This document shows, in pieces, positions 55,028 through 63,544 of a stretch of DNA of 64,000 bases (position 1 is the stretch's first letter; each line of letters starts with the position of its first letter). The DNA lies in contig WIAF01000003.1 of assembly GCA_014055465.1 (NCBI GenBank), forward strand, positions 372,001 to 436,000, given 5' to 3'. This DNA comes from Nitrospira sp. CR1.1 (lineage in GTDB: Bacteria; Nitrospirota; Nitrospiria; Nitrospirales; Nitrospiraceae). A program made the position numbers and the translations under genes. Below the pieces are notes generated by a model. The model had not been told where the DNA came from and did no database searches. It was given only the letters and a program-made list of their open reading frames with translations.

Positions 55028-55267
55028 ATGACTGACAAACCCGCACGCTCCTTGTCCGAATCACTCACCCTCGAACGACGCATGGCCTTTTACGAACGCC
55101 ATAAGCCCGTCGCCGTCTTCATGATCCTCGTCGTGTTCCTGCTCCCCTTCGCCGGTCTGTTCGTGTATGGCCTGCTCGGCGCAGTGGTGAGCGTGATCAT
55201 GTCCGTCTTGGGGTATTACCTGACCCCCTACTTGATGGAGCGTCTGGGCCTGTCGGCACACCGTTAG
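55028..55267 (+). CDS. Small membrane protein
   Basis: A 79-residue protein with two hydrophobic segments (VAVFMILVVFLLPFAGLFVYGLL and AVVSVIMSVLGYYLTPYLM) and a basic cytoplasmic N-terminus (LTLERRMAFYERHKP). No family recognised. It starts at ATG 55028 with a weak site upstream. About 170 bp separate it from the previous gene. Confidence 0.5.
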   Translation: MTDKPARSLSESLTLERRMAFYERHKPVAVFMILVVFLLPFAGLFVYGLLGAVVSVIMSVLGYYLTPYLMERLGLSAHR

Positions 55268-55397
55268 GCGCGCAGAACCCATACGGGTAAAACTACCGAG
55301 CCGGCGCCCGCAGAAATTCCGTCTTTTCTATTCTGATTCCGCAACCTGCCCTACAATGCCTCCTGAAGAAGATAGGGTCACCACTGGAGGTAGCCGA

Positions 55398-55883
55398 ATG
55401 TTTTCCCCCGCGCGCGTCTTCACTTCGAAAAACCGTCGCACCCCTCTGCCGATCATTCCCCGCCGGCCGGCCGGTCAGTCGATAGACGAACAGATCCGGG
55501 CAGTACAATCGGCATGGGCTGATGTGTTGTCGCTGCCCCTGTGCCTGGCGGTCCTGGCATGCTATGAATGGTGGCGGTGGTTGTTCTCGCTTCCCCCGAA
55601 TCCGTGGCTGCTGACCGTGGTCGCAGCCGTGGCCGTTCACGCCGCCCGTCGACGCCGCAAACTGTACCGATCGGAGCTGATGCACCTACGTCATGCCTCC
55701 CCCGCGCAACCGGCCACGAATCAATTGCGGGACCTGCTGCGCGCCGTGGGCCTTCGTCTCGCGCAGGACGTGACAGTGCGCCGTGCCCCTGCGGCCATGG
55801 CCGCCTCACTCCGTCGCTTCCTGTCACCGGCCAACGGTCTCGCCAAACGGCTCGCCACGGCATTCATGAATCATCCTGGATAG
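55398..55883 (+). CDS. Membrane protein of unknown function
   Basis: A 161-residue protein with two central hydrophobic segments (LSLPLCLAVLACYEWWRWLFSL and PWLLTVVAAVAVHAA) flanked by a very basic stretch (RRRRKLYRSELMHLRH). The C-terminus is Arg-rich. ATG 55398 follows GGAGG at good spacing; the frame opens at 55356. It is not recognised as a known family. Confidence 0.5.
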   Translation: MFSPARVFTSKNRRTPLPIIPRRPAGQSIDEQIRAVQSAWADVLSLPLCLAVLACYEWWRWLFSLPPNPWLLTVVAAVAVHAARRRRKLYRSELMHLRHASPAQPATNQLRDLLRAVGLRLAQDVTVRRAPAAMAASLRRFLSPANGLAKRLATAFMNHPG

Positions 55884-55904
55884 GCCCCGCAAGCTGCGTT
55901 TCAC

Positions 55905-55950
55905 TTGTTACGTTCCCGTTTTTCGTTTCACGTCTTACGTCCCCCTACCT
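55905..55950. repeat. Tandem TTTCAC-TTACGT repeat before folB
   Basis: GTTTCACTTGTTACGT and GTTTCACGTCTTACGT form two imperfect direct copies, 30 bp apart, immediately upstream of the predicted folB promoter. They could be regulator sites or a decayed short repeat. Confidence 0.35.
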
Positions 55951-55953
55951 TGC

Positions 55954-55983
55954 TTGACAGTCCGAAAGCCCATCTACGACAAT
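55954..55983 (+). promoter_or_regulatory. Candidate promoter of the folB fusion gene
   Basis: TTGACA (55954-55959) and GACAAT (55978-55983) are separated by 18 bp; TACGAC with a 15-bp spacer is an alternative -10. The ATG at 55990 lies about seven bases downstream of the -10, so the message would have almost no leader. Confidence 0.35.
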
Positions 55984-55989
55984 GCCGCC

Positions 55990-56928
55990 ATGGCAGAGCG
56001 GATCGTCATCGAACGCCTGGAGTTCTACGGCCGTTGCGGAGTGACGGAAGAAGAACGCCAAAAACCCCAGCTGATCGCCGTCGATCTCGAACTGGACGCA
56101 GCGGTTGAGGCCGCGACCGTGTCGGATCGCCTGCATGACACGATCGATTACGCGCGGGTGGCTGAACGGATCGTAGCCCTCAGCACCAGCCACACCTGCC
56201 GGCTTCTGGAAACCCTTGCCGAGCAGTTGGTTGGAATGTTGTTCGACGAATTTCCGGCTGATCGCGTCCGCATCTGGATTCGAAAACTCCATGCCCCGCT
56301 GGCCATGGTCGCCGGGTCAGTCGGTATCCGGTTTGAGCGCACACGCGCCGCGCACCAGGCAAAGCATCAGCACCCGAGCCCTGCCCCCTTTCTCGTGCAG
56401 CAACTCGCGCGTCTGCCCAAGGGCGACATCCTGGATGTCGCCGCCGGTCGCGGGCGCAATGCCTTGTATCTCCTTGCCCAAGGATCGCAGGTTGAGGCCA
56501 TCGACCGGGACGCCGACGCCCTGACCGCATTGGAAGCGGCTGCGGGAACGCAGCGTCTCTTCGGCCTCACGACGCGCATGCTCGATCTGGAAGCCTCGGC
56601 GGATCACCCGCCCAGCTTAGGCCGGCACCGGTATGATGCCATCATCGTCTTTTTTTACCTGCATCGCCCGCTGTTCCCGGTCATCCTTGATGCCTTGAAA
56701 CCGCACGGCATCCTTCTGTACGAAACCTTTACCATCGACAATTACTTCCGCCATCAGCATCCCCGCCGGTGGGAGTTCTGCCTGGCGCAGAACGAACTCC
56801 TCCGTCTGACCTCTCCGCTACGCGTCCTCCACTACGATGAGGGCGAACATGACGGAGGCCATGGCAGCGGGCCATGCTACACCGCACGACTGGTCGCGCA
56901 GAAAGCGGGGCCGGAGACATCACCATGA
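55990..56928 (+). CDS. folB: FolB (dihydroneopterin aldolase)-methyltransferase fusion
   Basis: 312 residues. Residues 1-118 are FolB: IVIERLEFYGRCGVTEEERQKPQLIAVDLELD, then DYARVAERIVALSTSHTCRLLETLAEQL and VRIWIRKLHAPLAMVAGSVGI, which makes hydroxymethyl-dihydropterin for folate synthesis. After a short His/Pro linker comes a class I methyltransferase (about 130-312) with DILDVAAGRGRNALYLLAQG and PHGILLYETFTIDNY, resembling TehB-like enzymes. The fusion is unusual. ATG 55990 begins at the FolB motif; a TTG at 55954 lies in the promoter. The stop overlaps the next gene's ATG (ATGA). Confidence 0.88.
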   Translation: MAERIVIERLEFYGRCGVTEEERQKPQLIAVDLELDAAVEAATVSDRLHDTIDYARVAERIVALSTSHTCRLLETLAEQLVGMLFDEFPADRVRIWIRKLHAPLAMVAGSVGIRFERTRAAHQAKHQHPSPAPFLVQQLARLPKGDILDVAAGRGRNALYLLAQGSQVEAIDRDADALTALEAAAGTQRLFGLTTRMLDLEASADHPPSLGRHRYDAIIVFFYLHRPLFPVILDALKPHGILLYETFTIDNYFRHQHPRRWEFCLAQNELLRLTSPLRVLHYDEGEHDGGHGSGPCYTARLVAQKAGPETSP

Positions 56929-57773
56929 GCCGCATCGATCTTCATCTGCACACCACCCACTCAGACGGCAGTTTTTCCACAGGCGAGGTCATGGCTTTTG
57001 CCAAGCAGGCGGGTCTCACGGCGCTTGCGATCACGGATCACGACATCGTCAACGGCATTCCCGAAGCCACCGCTCTCGGACAAGAGCTCGGCATCGAGGT
57101 GGTTCCGGGCGTCGAAATCAGTTCGCGGCTCGGGGACAACGAACTCCACATCCTCGGGTATTATTTCAACTGGACCGATCCCCTGTTGGCGCAACGTCTG
57201 CGGACCCTGCGCGAGAGCCGCCACTTGCGAAACCCCAAGATTGTCCAGCGTCTCAACGAGCTGGGTATTCCCATCACCTATGACGAAGTGCGGGCTCTGG
57301 CAGGCACGGAATCCGTGGGACGTCCGCACATCGCCCGACTTCTGATGGAGAAAAACGTCGTCACGTCGGCGAAAGAAGCCTTCGACCGGTATCTGGCCAA
57401 CGGCCGCCCGGCCTTTGTCGACCGCGAATTACCCGAACCGGCCGAAGCGGTGCGATGGATTCGCGAAGCCGGCGGCGTGCCGGTGCTCGCTCACCCGACG
57501 TGGGTGAGAACATCGGCCGATGGGTTACGCACGTTGGTCCGCGAACTGAAAGCCGCTGGCTTGGGAGGGATTGAAGTCCATTACAGCACCCATACGCCCA
57601 GCCAAACCACCGAATACCTGGATCTGGCCAAACAGTGCGATCTGCTCGTGACCGGCGGCAGCGATTTTCACGGCGTCACCAAGCCGGATATCGACGTCGG
57701 GATCGGGCGCGGCCAGCTCAAAGTCTCCGGAAAGCTGCTCGATCCGCTCAGAAAAGACGCCACCTGGTCCTAA
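56925..57773 (+). CDS. PHP-domain phosphoesterase (RNase AM/YciV-like)
   Basis: A 282-residue PHP-fold hydrolase: IDLHLHTTHSDGSFS, AITDHDIVNGIPEA, VEISS, VLAHPTWVR and VTGGSDFHG are the metal-binding motifs in order. Relatives hydrolyse 3'-phosphoadenosine-type bisphosphates and trim RNA 5' ends (YciV/Rnm). It is translationally coupled to the FolB fusion by an ATGA overlap. A very strong hairpin follows the stop. Confidence 0.85.
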   Translation: MSRIDLHLHTTHSDGSFSTGEVMAFAKQAGLTALAITDHDIVNGIPEATALGQELGIEVVPGVEISSRLGDNELHILGYYFNWTDPLLAQRLRTLRESRHLRNPKIVQRLNELGIPITYDEVRALAGTESVGRPHIARLLMEKNVVTSAKEAFDRYLANGRPAFVDRELPEPAEAVRWIREAGGVPVLAHPTWVRTSADGLRTLVRELKAAGLGGIEVHYSTHTPSQTTEYLDLAKQCDLLVTGGSDFHGVTKPDIDVGIGRGQLKVSGKLLDPLRKDATWS

Positions 57774-57812
57774 CCCGCCTGATTCACGACGGTTCGTCAT
57801 GAATCAGGCGGG
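57774..57812. terminator. Very strong hairpin after the PHP gene
   Basis: CCCGCCTGATTCA pairs perfectly with TGAATCAGGCGGG (13 bp) and the loop contains a further GACG/CGTC pairing. It starts at the base after the TAA. No T-run follows, so it may act as a stabiliser or a terminator of an unusual type. Confidence 0.55.
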
Positions 57813-57903
57813 CGAAGGTCTTCTCGCCGCTCCATACGCCGCTCGTTTCCCTGACGGGGCAGAGCCATTCCCCATCCTGCCGGTGCATGATTCCCTCGTT
57901 TCG

Positions 57904-57931
57904 TTGACAGGGTAAGACCTTCCGTTACACT
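57904..57931 (+). promoter_or_regulatory. Promoter of the kinase-phosphatase-FHA operon
   Basis: TTGACA (57904-57909), a 16-bp spacer and TACACT (57926-57931) form a good sigma-70 promoter; transcription would start near 57938, about 22 bp before the ATG. Confidence 0.55.
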
Positions 57932-57959
57932 GGGACACAACGACGCGTCGCGCCAACAC

Positions 57960-59369
57960 ATGACCACATCCTGGGGCTGGATCGGCCCGTATTTCATCGT
58001 CATTCTCCTTGCGGTTCTGGTCGGGCCCTTTCTCGCGACCCTCCCGCTGTTTACCCACACCTTCATCCGGCCCTTGGGCATGAATGCCGCGCAAGCCGTA
58101 CGGTTGATCGCCGACGGTATTTGCCTGCTCATGATCTGGGGCGCGGCCTCGCGCGCCAGACACGATCTCAAAGACAACGGCAAGGGCCAAACATTTCTTC
58201 GCGCCATCCTGTTCCCATCGGCATTGTTTCTGATCGTCATCGCGGCGGGCCAGGCCTATGAAGCGCACGGCATTTCCGTACTCGGCCCGCCCCGACAGCC
58301 GCTCTACAATTGGTTGATCACAGGCGGCCTGATCGGCTCGGCCACATGGCTCACGTTTGCCTGGGTCCGGCATGTCGACGCCCTGACCAGAATGTTTGCC
58401 GGACGCCCCCGCCGCCGGCCAGCCGTCGAAGACCGGGCGCAAAACGGCAAGGCCGGCGATGTAGGCGCAGCCGATGAAGCCGTCTCACCCGCCCCAACCC
58501 GCCCCGGTGCCAGCGTCGCCCTGCGCAATGGAAGCGGCGTGCCCGCCACGTTGGGCCGATATCAGGTGCTCAAGGAACTGGGCCGTGGCGCCATGGGCGT
58601 GGTCTACCTGGGGAAGGATCCGACGATCCAACGTTTTGTCGCCATCAAAACCATGCGGCTGGACGACATCGACAAGGACGACGAACTGAAAGAATTCCGG
58701 GATCGGTTCTTTCGTGAAGCCGAATCGACCGGACGTCTCTCCCATCCGAATATCATCACGGTCTACGACGCCGGCGAGCAGGACGGCCTGGCCTACATCG
58801 CCATGGAGTATCTCGAGGGGGTGCTCCTCAACTGTTACTGCCAGAAAACGACGCTGGTGCCAGCCAAGCAGGCCCTGCAGATTGTCGCAACCGTCGCCGA
58901 CGCGCTGGACTATGCTCACAGTCAGGGTGTCATTCACCGTGACGTCAAACCGCCGAATATCATGATCCTCAAGCAACGCCTGGTGAAAGTCATGGACTTC
59001 GGCATCGCCAAGATGGCCAGCGCTTCGAAAACGCAAAGCAGCATGATTGTCGGGACGCCGCGGTACATGTCGCCGGAACAGGCCACCGGGAAAGATGTGG
59101 ACGGCCGGTCCGATGTCTTTTCCCTGGGTGTCGTGCTCTTCGAACTCTTGAGCGGGGAACGGCCATTCGACGCCGAGAACATGCCGGCGCTGGTCATGCG
59201 CATCGCCAAGGCCCCGCACGCTCCGTTGATGAAATACCGCCGCGACCTGCCGACGCGCGTCCAAAGTATTCTGGACCGGGCGCTGCAGAAAGAGATTCAG
59301 AACCGCTACCGGTACGCCGGCGACATGGCGCAAGACCTCCGCGACGTCTTCCAGGTGATGCCGAGATAA
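57960..59369 (+). CDS. Membrane Hanks-type Ser/Thr protein kinase
   Basis: 469 residues. The N-terminus has about four membrane segments (roughly 10-30, 45-62, 80-98, 118-138), then a linker, then a kinase domain from about 199: GRGAMGVVY (P-loop), Lys230, HRDVKPPNIMIL (catalytic loop), DFGIAKMAS, GTPRYMSPEQATG and DVFSLGVVLFELLSG. All catalytic residues are present. Unlike PknB, the membrane part precedes the kinase and there are no PASTA domains. The next genes, PP2C and FHA, form the classic kinase-phosphatase-reader set. Confidence 0.93.
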   Translation: MTTSWGWIGPYFIVILLAVLVGPFLATLPLFTHTFIRPLGMNAAQAVRLIADGICLLMIWGAASRARHDLKDNGKGQTFLRAILFPSALFLIVIAAGQAYEAHGISVLGPPRQPLYNWLITGGLIGSATWLTFAWVRHVDALTRMFAGRPRRRPAVEDRAQNGKAGDVGAADEAVSPAPTRPGASVALRNGSGVPATLGRYQVLKELGRGAMGVVYLGKDPTIQRFVAIKTMRLDDIDKDDELKEFRDRFFREAESTGRLSHPNIITVYDAGEQDGLAYIAMEYLEGVLLNCYCQKTTLVPAKQALQIVATVADALDYAHSQGVIHRDVKPPNIMILKQRLVKVMDFGIAKMASASKTQSSMIVGTPRYMSPEQATGKDVDGRSDVFSLGVVLFELLSGERPFDAENMPALVMRIAKAPHAPLMKYRRDLPTRVQSILDRALQKEIQNRYRYAGDMAQDLRDVFQVMPR

Positions 59370-59377
59370 CCCCGCCT

Positions 59378-60202
59378 ATGCACAGCTGGCACGTCACACA
59401 TGGAGCAGCCTCGGATGTCGGCCTGGTCCGCCGCCTCAACGAAGACCGGTACCATGCCGATCCGGCCGCCGGGCTGTTTCTCGTATGCGACGGCATGGGC
59501 GGCCACCGGGCTGGCGAAATTGCCAGCAGCCGCACGGTTGAGATTATTCCCCGCCACTTGGCGGAAGCGGAGGCGGACCCGTCCCTGCCGCTGATCGGGC
59601 TGTCCCGACCAGAGTTCTCACCCGCCACCAATCGGCTGGCGAGCGCGGTGCGGCTCGCCAATCACCGGGTGCATCAGGAAGCGGCACGCCGCGCGGAATA
59701 CGCCGGTATGGGGACCACGGTGGTCGCAGCCCGGCTCGCCGGGGCAACGCTGTCGATCGCCCACGTCGGCGACAGCCGGCTCTATGTGATTCGCGACGGC
59801 GCAGTGCGGTTGTTGACCGTGGATCATTCGCTGGTTCAAGAACAGGTACAGTCCGGGCTTCTGGCCGCCGCGGATTCAGCGCGCGCCGCACACCGGCATG
59901 TGCTCACCCGCGCGGTCGGCGTGCATCCCCTGGTGGACGTCGAATTGGGAGAACTTCCGGTATTGACCGGCGATATCCTGCTGCTCTGTTCGGATGGATT
60001 AACCGCCGGAGTGTCCGCCGAGGTCCTCCTGCGCGTCACCCAGGAATCGACCGACCCGCAGGTCATCGCAAACCGTCTTATCGCTCTCTCGAATGCCGCC
60101 GGCGGCAGCGACAATGCCACCGTCATCGTGGCGCTGGTGACGCAGCGGCACACAGGCTTCTGGAATCGCATCTACGCGCAGTTGCTCTCGCCCCCTGCAT
60201 AA
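59378..60202 (+). CDS. PP2C-type protein phosphatase of the kinase operon
   Basis: 274 residues with GLVRRLNEDRYHAD, LVCDGMGGHRAGEIAS, GMGTTVVAA, HVGDSRLYVIRDG, LLLCSDGLTAGV and GGSDNATVIVA, carrying all metal ligands. It should reverse phosphorylation by the neighbouring kinase. It starts eight bases after the kinase stop. A C-terminal hydrophobic tail (TGFWNRIYAQLLSPPA) might touch the membrane. Confidence 0.93.
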   Translation: MHSWHVTHGAASDVGLVRRLNEDRYHADPAAGLFLVCDGMGGHRAGEIASSRTVEIIPRHLAEAEADPSLPLIGLSRPEFSPATNRLASAVRLANHRVHQEAARRAEYAGMGTTVVAARLAGATLSIAHVGDSRLYVIRDGAVRLLTVDHSLVQEQVQSGLLAAADSARAAHRHVLTRAVGVHPLVDVELGELPVLTGDILLLCSDGLTAGVSAEVLLRVTQESTDPQVIANRLIALSNAAGGSDNATVIVALVTQRHTGFWNRIYAQLLSPPA

Positions 60203-60223
60203 ACAGTCTGTGAAGGAGCCTCC

Positions 60224-60949
60224 ATGTCCCGGCAGCACCAGGCACCACCCCTACTCCTCGTGAGGGCGCCCCATGGCGGCACGAGAGAATGCGAGATTAC
60301 CCGCACGCCCTTCACGATCGGGCGAACGCATGACAACGACCTCTGCCTGGAAGATCCGGCGGTCTCCGCCCACCATGCCCGCATCGTCAACATTCAGGAC
60401 GTACTGTTTCTCGAAGACCTCAAGAGCACCAACGGGAGTTTCGTGAACGAACAGCCCATCGACCGACGGCAGCTTCAGGATGCGGACGGCATTCGGCTTG
60501 GCGCCCACCGGTTGATGTTTCGTGACAAGCAGGGAACCGCAACGGAACAGGCGATCGCCGGCGAAAGGCTCGTAGCCGATGAGACGATCGTCGTGCCATC
60601 CCCGGCTGGAAGCGAACCTCCGGCCCCCGCCTGCAAGGTGGGTATCGTGGAAATTCTCTCGGGCAAGACCGGGCAGTCTCACTACCCCCTGACCAGACAT
60701 GTCTCACTGATCGGCGCGCAGGATGATGCCGTGATCACCCTCACGGGCTGGTTTGCCCCGAAAACCGCCGCCGTGATCAGTCGCCGGGGAGAGGCGTATG
60801 TGGTCAGCCAGACGGAAAGCGGGAAACGGATTCTGGTCAATGGCCGGCTAATTCAGCGGGAACATGCGCTTCGCCATGGAGATGTGGTGGAAGTCGCGGG
60901 GATTACGATGCGCTTTGTGCTGCGCGACGAACGGAGCCACGCCGCCTGA
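60224..60949 (+). CDS. FHA-domain protein
   Basis: 241 residues. The first FHA domain (about 15-105) has FTIGRTHDNDLCLEDPAVSAHHARI and LKSTNGSFVNEQPI, with the Gly-Arg, Ser/His and Asn-Gly phosphothreonine-binding residues. A second domain (about 140-235) resembles FHA in its strands (VSLIGAQDDAVITL ... SGKRILVNGRLIQREHALRHGD) but lacks the binding Arg and Ser-x-x-His, so it is probably structural. It reads phosphorylated partners of the kinase. It starts 21 bp after the phosphatase. Confidence 0.9.
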   Translation: MSRQHQAPPLLLVRAPHGGTRECEITRTPFTIGRTHDNDLCLEDPAVSAHHARIVNIQDVLFLEDLKSTNGSFVNEQPIDRRQLQDADGIRLGAHRLMFRDKQGTATEQAIAGERLVADETIVVPSPAGSEPPAPACKVGIVEILSGKTGQSHYPLTRHVSLIGAQDDAVITLTGWFAPKTAAVISRRGEAYVVSQTESGKRILVNGRLIQREHALRHGDVVEVAGITMRFVLRDERSHAA

Positions 60950-61558
60950 CTAATTGAGCAGACGACCGCGCTTGGGGAGGAATTGAAAACATTGATCGGA
61001 CACTTCCTGCGCATGCGACTCCAGGCATTGAAGCAGGATCTCCCCGCCCTCTGACGTCGCCTCGCGACAAAACTGCCGCCGGTCCGCTTCGCACGCCATC
61101 CGAAGGTGCTGCCAGTTCTCCTTCATGCGCGCCAGCTTGTCGCGCAGCATCGGCCGGCACGGCAGCGAGAGCTGAGCCGCCTTCCGTTGCAAACACGCAC
61201 GCCGGTCCCCCTCCTCTTCGGGACAGAGCGCATCCATTTCGAGATCGCATTTGACCTCTCGCCCGATCGGCGCCCGTACAACCTCGGCGGCGGGTGGAGC
61301 TGAGGGTTGGGGCTGAACGACTGGCGGCTCCACCGGCCCAGTTCCCGGCTGAGGAGACCCGTCAATGACAGTCCGGACAGGAAGAGACGTGGTCGAAGGA
61401 GAGGAAACCGGAGGCGAGGGATTCGAGACCGGCATGGCCTCCGGCAGAGCCTCGCTTTGCGGCAGGATAAAAATGACGAGTCCCCAGACACCGCCCAGGA
61501 CCAGACAACTGAGGAGGGTCACCAACACGACAGCGCCGATTCGCGATGGGCCAGCCAA
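60950..61558 (-). CDS. Single-pass protein with cysteine-rich GLG1-like repeats
   Basis: 202 residues: a membrane segment (GAVVLVTLLSCLVLGGVWGLVIFIL), a Pro/Ser/Val-rich periplasmic linker (about 35-95), and a Cys-rich part with two repeats of the form C-x-x-D/E ... C ... A-C-L-x-x-K/C (CDLEMDALCPEEEGDRRACLQRK ... CEADRRQFCREATSEGGEILLQCLESH), like the repeats of Golgi apparatus protein 1. Disulfides are likely. It converges with the FHA gene with no gap. Role unknown. Confidence 0.65.
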   Translation of the reverse strand: MAGPSRIGAVVLVTLLSCLVLGGVWGLVIFILPQSEALPEAMPVSNPSPPVSSPSTTSLPVRTVIDGSPQPGTGPVEPPVVQPQPSAPPAAEVVRAPIGREVKCDLEMDALCPEEEGDRRACLQRKAAQLSLPCRPMLRDKLARMKENWQHLRMACEADRRQFCREATSEGGEILLQCLESHAQEVSDQCFQFLPKRGRLLN

Positions 61559-61683
61559 GCAACTCCTCTATGAGAGTGTCCGAACCCGATCCGTCAGCAG
61601 AACGCTGCGGCGTGGAGCGGCCCTCTTACCGTCTGCCCGAGATGGAGACGGCGCTGCGAACAGTCGTCCCGCTCCAGCGGGGG

Positions 61684-62697
61684 TCAGTTCTCCGGCGCTT
61701 CGACGATGTGATTCTCAAAGCGGGTGCAGCCCTCGGCAAGCAGACGATTCGTCAGCATTTCCCCCGGCCACTCGATCGGAAGGTCGGCCGTAAAGACCCA
61801 GACGTCGGGCGAGGTCCATACCGGACCGTGGTCCTCCGGCAACTCGGGATCGAAGAGATCGGTCCAGACCGGCATATACACCCCGTTCCCGCATTGCGTG
61901 TGCAGGTGAACGATGGTGCGGGCCCGCACCATCGGATCGAGGTCACGCCAGACGGCAGCGGTTTCGTCAGCCAGCCGGTGCAGCCGCACGGCATTCTGGG
62001 CATCGAACAGCGCATACGACGCGTAGACCGGCACCTCCAGGGTGTCCGGGGCCAGCGCCAGCTCGGCACATTGCGCCACGAGGCCTTCGAGCAAAGCGCG
62101 CCGTTCCGGTTCTTCCAACGAATCGGGCAACCCCGGATCAGGCATCCCGATCAGCTGGAAAAAGAGGAACGCCGTGTTTTCAACCGGGGGATAGAGCCGC
62201 GAGGCAATGGCCTGGGTGCGTTGGGAATCGGCAATACTCGCGAGATGCTCGTTCAACGTTTGCAGCGTCAATCCTTCGAGCGTCGCGTCGGTCAGCAGGC
62301 GGGGCTCGACACGCACCACCACGCCGGCCGGAATCTGGAGATGCCGATGGAGCAGATCGGCCGTCGCCACGGGGTCGATCTTCAACCCGAGCGGTTGTCC
62401 CAGGTTGGCCTGAAGCGGCAACTCCAGGGCCGCCATCAATGCATAGGCGGTTTTATCCTCATCGGGTCCGTCCATGATCACGGCGCAGGACGCCTCCGCG
62501 ACCAGATCGAACATCCATTCGGCCATCTCCTCGTCGAGCGCGGCCAGCACGGTCAGGAGATCCTGCTCCCGCCCCTGCTCGATGAATGCTTGCAGGGTAT
62601 CGATCGCGGCGTCGGTATCGCCGTGATCATGGCGCCGGGCGTTGATGAGGTGGATCAAATCTCGCGTCAGCGGGTCCGGTCGTGACCAACTCAACAT
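61684..62697 (-). CDS. Hypothetical protein
   Basis: A 337-residue acidic, largely helical soluble protein (MLSWSRPDPLTRDLIHLINARRHDHGD ... FTADLPIEWPGEMLTNRLLAEGCTRFENHIVEAPEN). No motif for a known family could be recognised. No signal peptide or membrane segment. It is read toward the GLG1-like gene and ends about 125 bp upstream of it. Confidence 0.6.
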   Translation of the reverse strand: MLSWSRPDPLTRDLIHLINARRHDHGDTDAAIDTLQAFIEQGREQDLLTVLAALDEEMAEWMFDLVAEASCAVIMDGPDEDKTAYALMAALELPLQANLGQPLGLKIDPVATADLLHRHLQIPAGVVVRVEPRLLTDATLEGLTLQTLNEHLASIADSQRTQAIASRLYPPVENTAFLFFQLIGMPDPGLPDSLEEPERRALLEGLVAQCAELALAPDTLEVPVYASYALFDAQNAVRLHRLADETAAVWRDLDPMVRARTIVHLHTQCGNGVYMPVWTDLFDPELPEDHGPVWTSPDVWVFTADLPIEWPGEMLTNRLLAEGCTRFENHIVEAPEN

Positions 62698-62846
62698 AGC
62701 TGGCCTCCCAGGTCGATGCGAGTTTGCGTTGCGAGGTCGTCGTTCATCCTGTTGTCCATGTTGCCAAACTTTCCAGAACGTGGCAAGCGCGAATGCGGTT
62801 CTTCATCGCTCGGAGGGAGCATCGCGACCCGATGAGGGTCGGGCCG

Positions 62847-63260
62847 TCATTCTCCGATCACCTTCACTAGTACGCGCTTGCGCCGCCGCCCGTCAAACTC
62901 ACCGTAAAAAATTTGTTCCCAGGGACCGAAGTCCAGTTTCCCGTCCGTGATCGCGACCACCACTTCCCGCCCCATCAGCTGTCGTTTGATGTGCGCATCG
63001 CCGTTGTCCTCACCCGTGTTGTTGTGACGATAGGTCGCCTCGTGCGGCGCGAGCCGTTCCAGGAAGGTGTCATAATCGTGCAACAATCCCGCCTCGTCGT
63101 CGTTGACATAGACGCTGGCGGTGATATGCATGGCATTCACCAGCACCAGACCTTCGCGCACGCCGCTCTTCCGCACGGCGGCCTCAACCTGTGCCGTGAT
63201 ATTCAGATAGGCGCGCCTGGTGGCCGTCTCAAACCAGAGCTCTTCCCGATAAGATCGCAT
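62847..63260 (-). CDS. YjbQ/UPF0047 family protein
   Basis: 137 residues. [32 protein letters not shown] and [61 protein letters not shown] are hallmark UPF0047 segments, including a His/Asp cluster for metal. Members have weak thiamine-phosphate synthase activity; the true role is not established. It ends about 150 bp before the hypothetical gene downstream on the minus strand. Confidence 0.85.
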   Translation of the reverse strand: MRSYREELWFETATRRAYLNITAQVEAAVRKSGVREGLVLVNAMHITASVYVNDDEAGLLHDYDTFLERLAPHEATYRHNNTGEDNGDAHIKRQLMGREVVVAITDGKLDFGPWEQIFYGEFDGRRRKRVLVKVIGE

Positions 63261-63465
63261 CTGCCTCCGCGCACGGGTGGAGCGCGATTCTGCAACGGGG
63301 ATGTTCGAACTTGCAAGCCCTTGTGCCTCTACGCGGCGGCCTGGCGGACGTGCCTCGGGAACCGTCGCCGGCTCGCCTGCACATCGTACTCGTCGCTCTC
63401 CGGAGATCCCGCATATGATGCACAGGGAAAGGGATGACGTCCTGCCGTCGTTTTTTCAAACACAA

Positions 63466-63494
63466 TTGACAGGCTGGGAAACGGGTGATAAGTA
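63466..63494 (+). promoter_or_regulatory. Predicted promoter of the terminal gene
   Basis: TTGACA (63466-63471), a 17-bp spacer and TAAGTA (63489-63494) lie about 50 bp upstream of the ATG. A second TATGAT-like element occurs near 63518. Confidence 0.4.
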
Positions 63495-63544
63495 CCTACG
63501 ATTAGACCGATTCTTGTTATGATTCCGAATGAGGAGGTCCTCCG

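Noticed and set aside
61546-62685. A 379-codon plus-strand frame
   Set aside because: Antisense to the 337-residue hypothetical gene. Neither has a known family, but the minus-strand frame has protein-like composition, while the plus frame is Arg/Gln-rich as typical of shadows.
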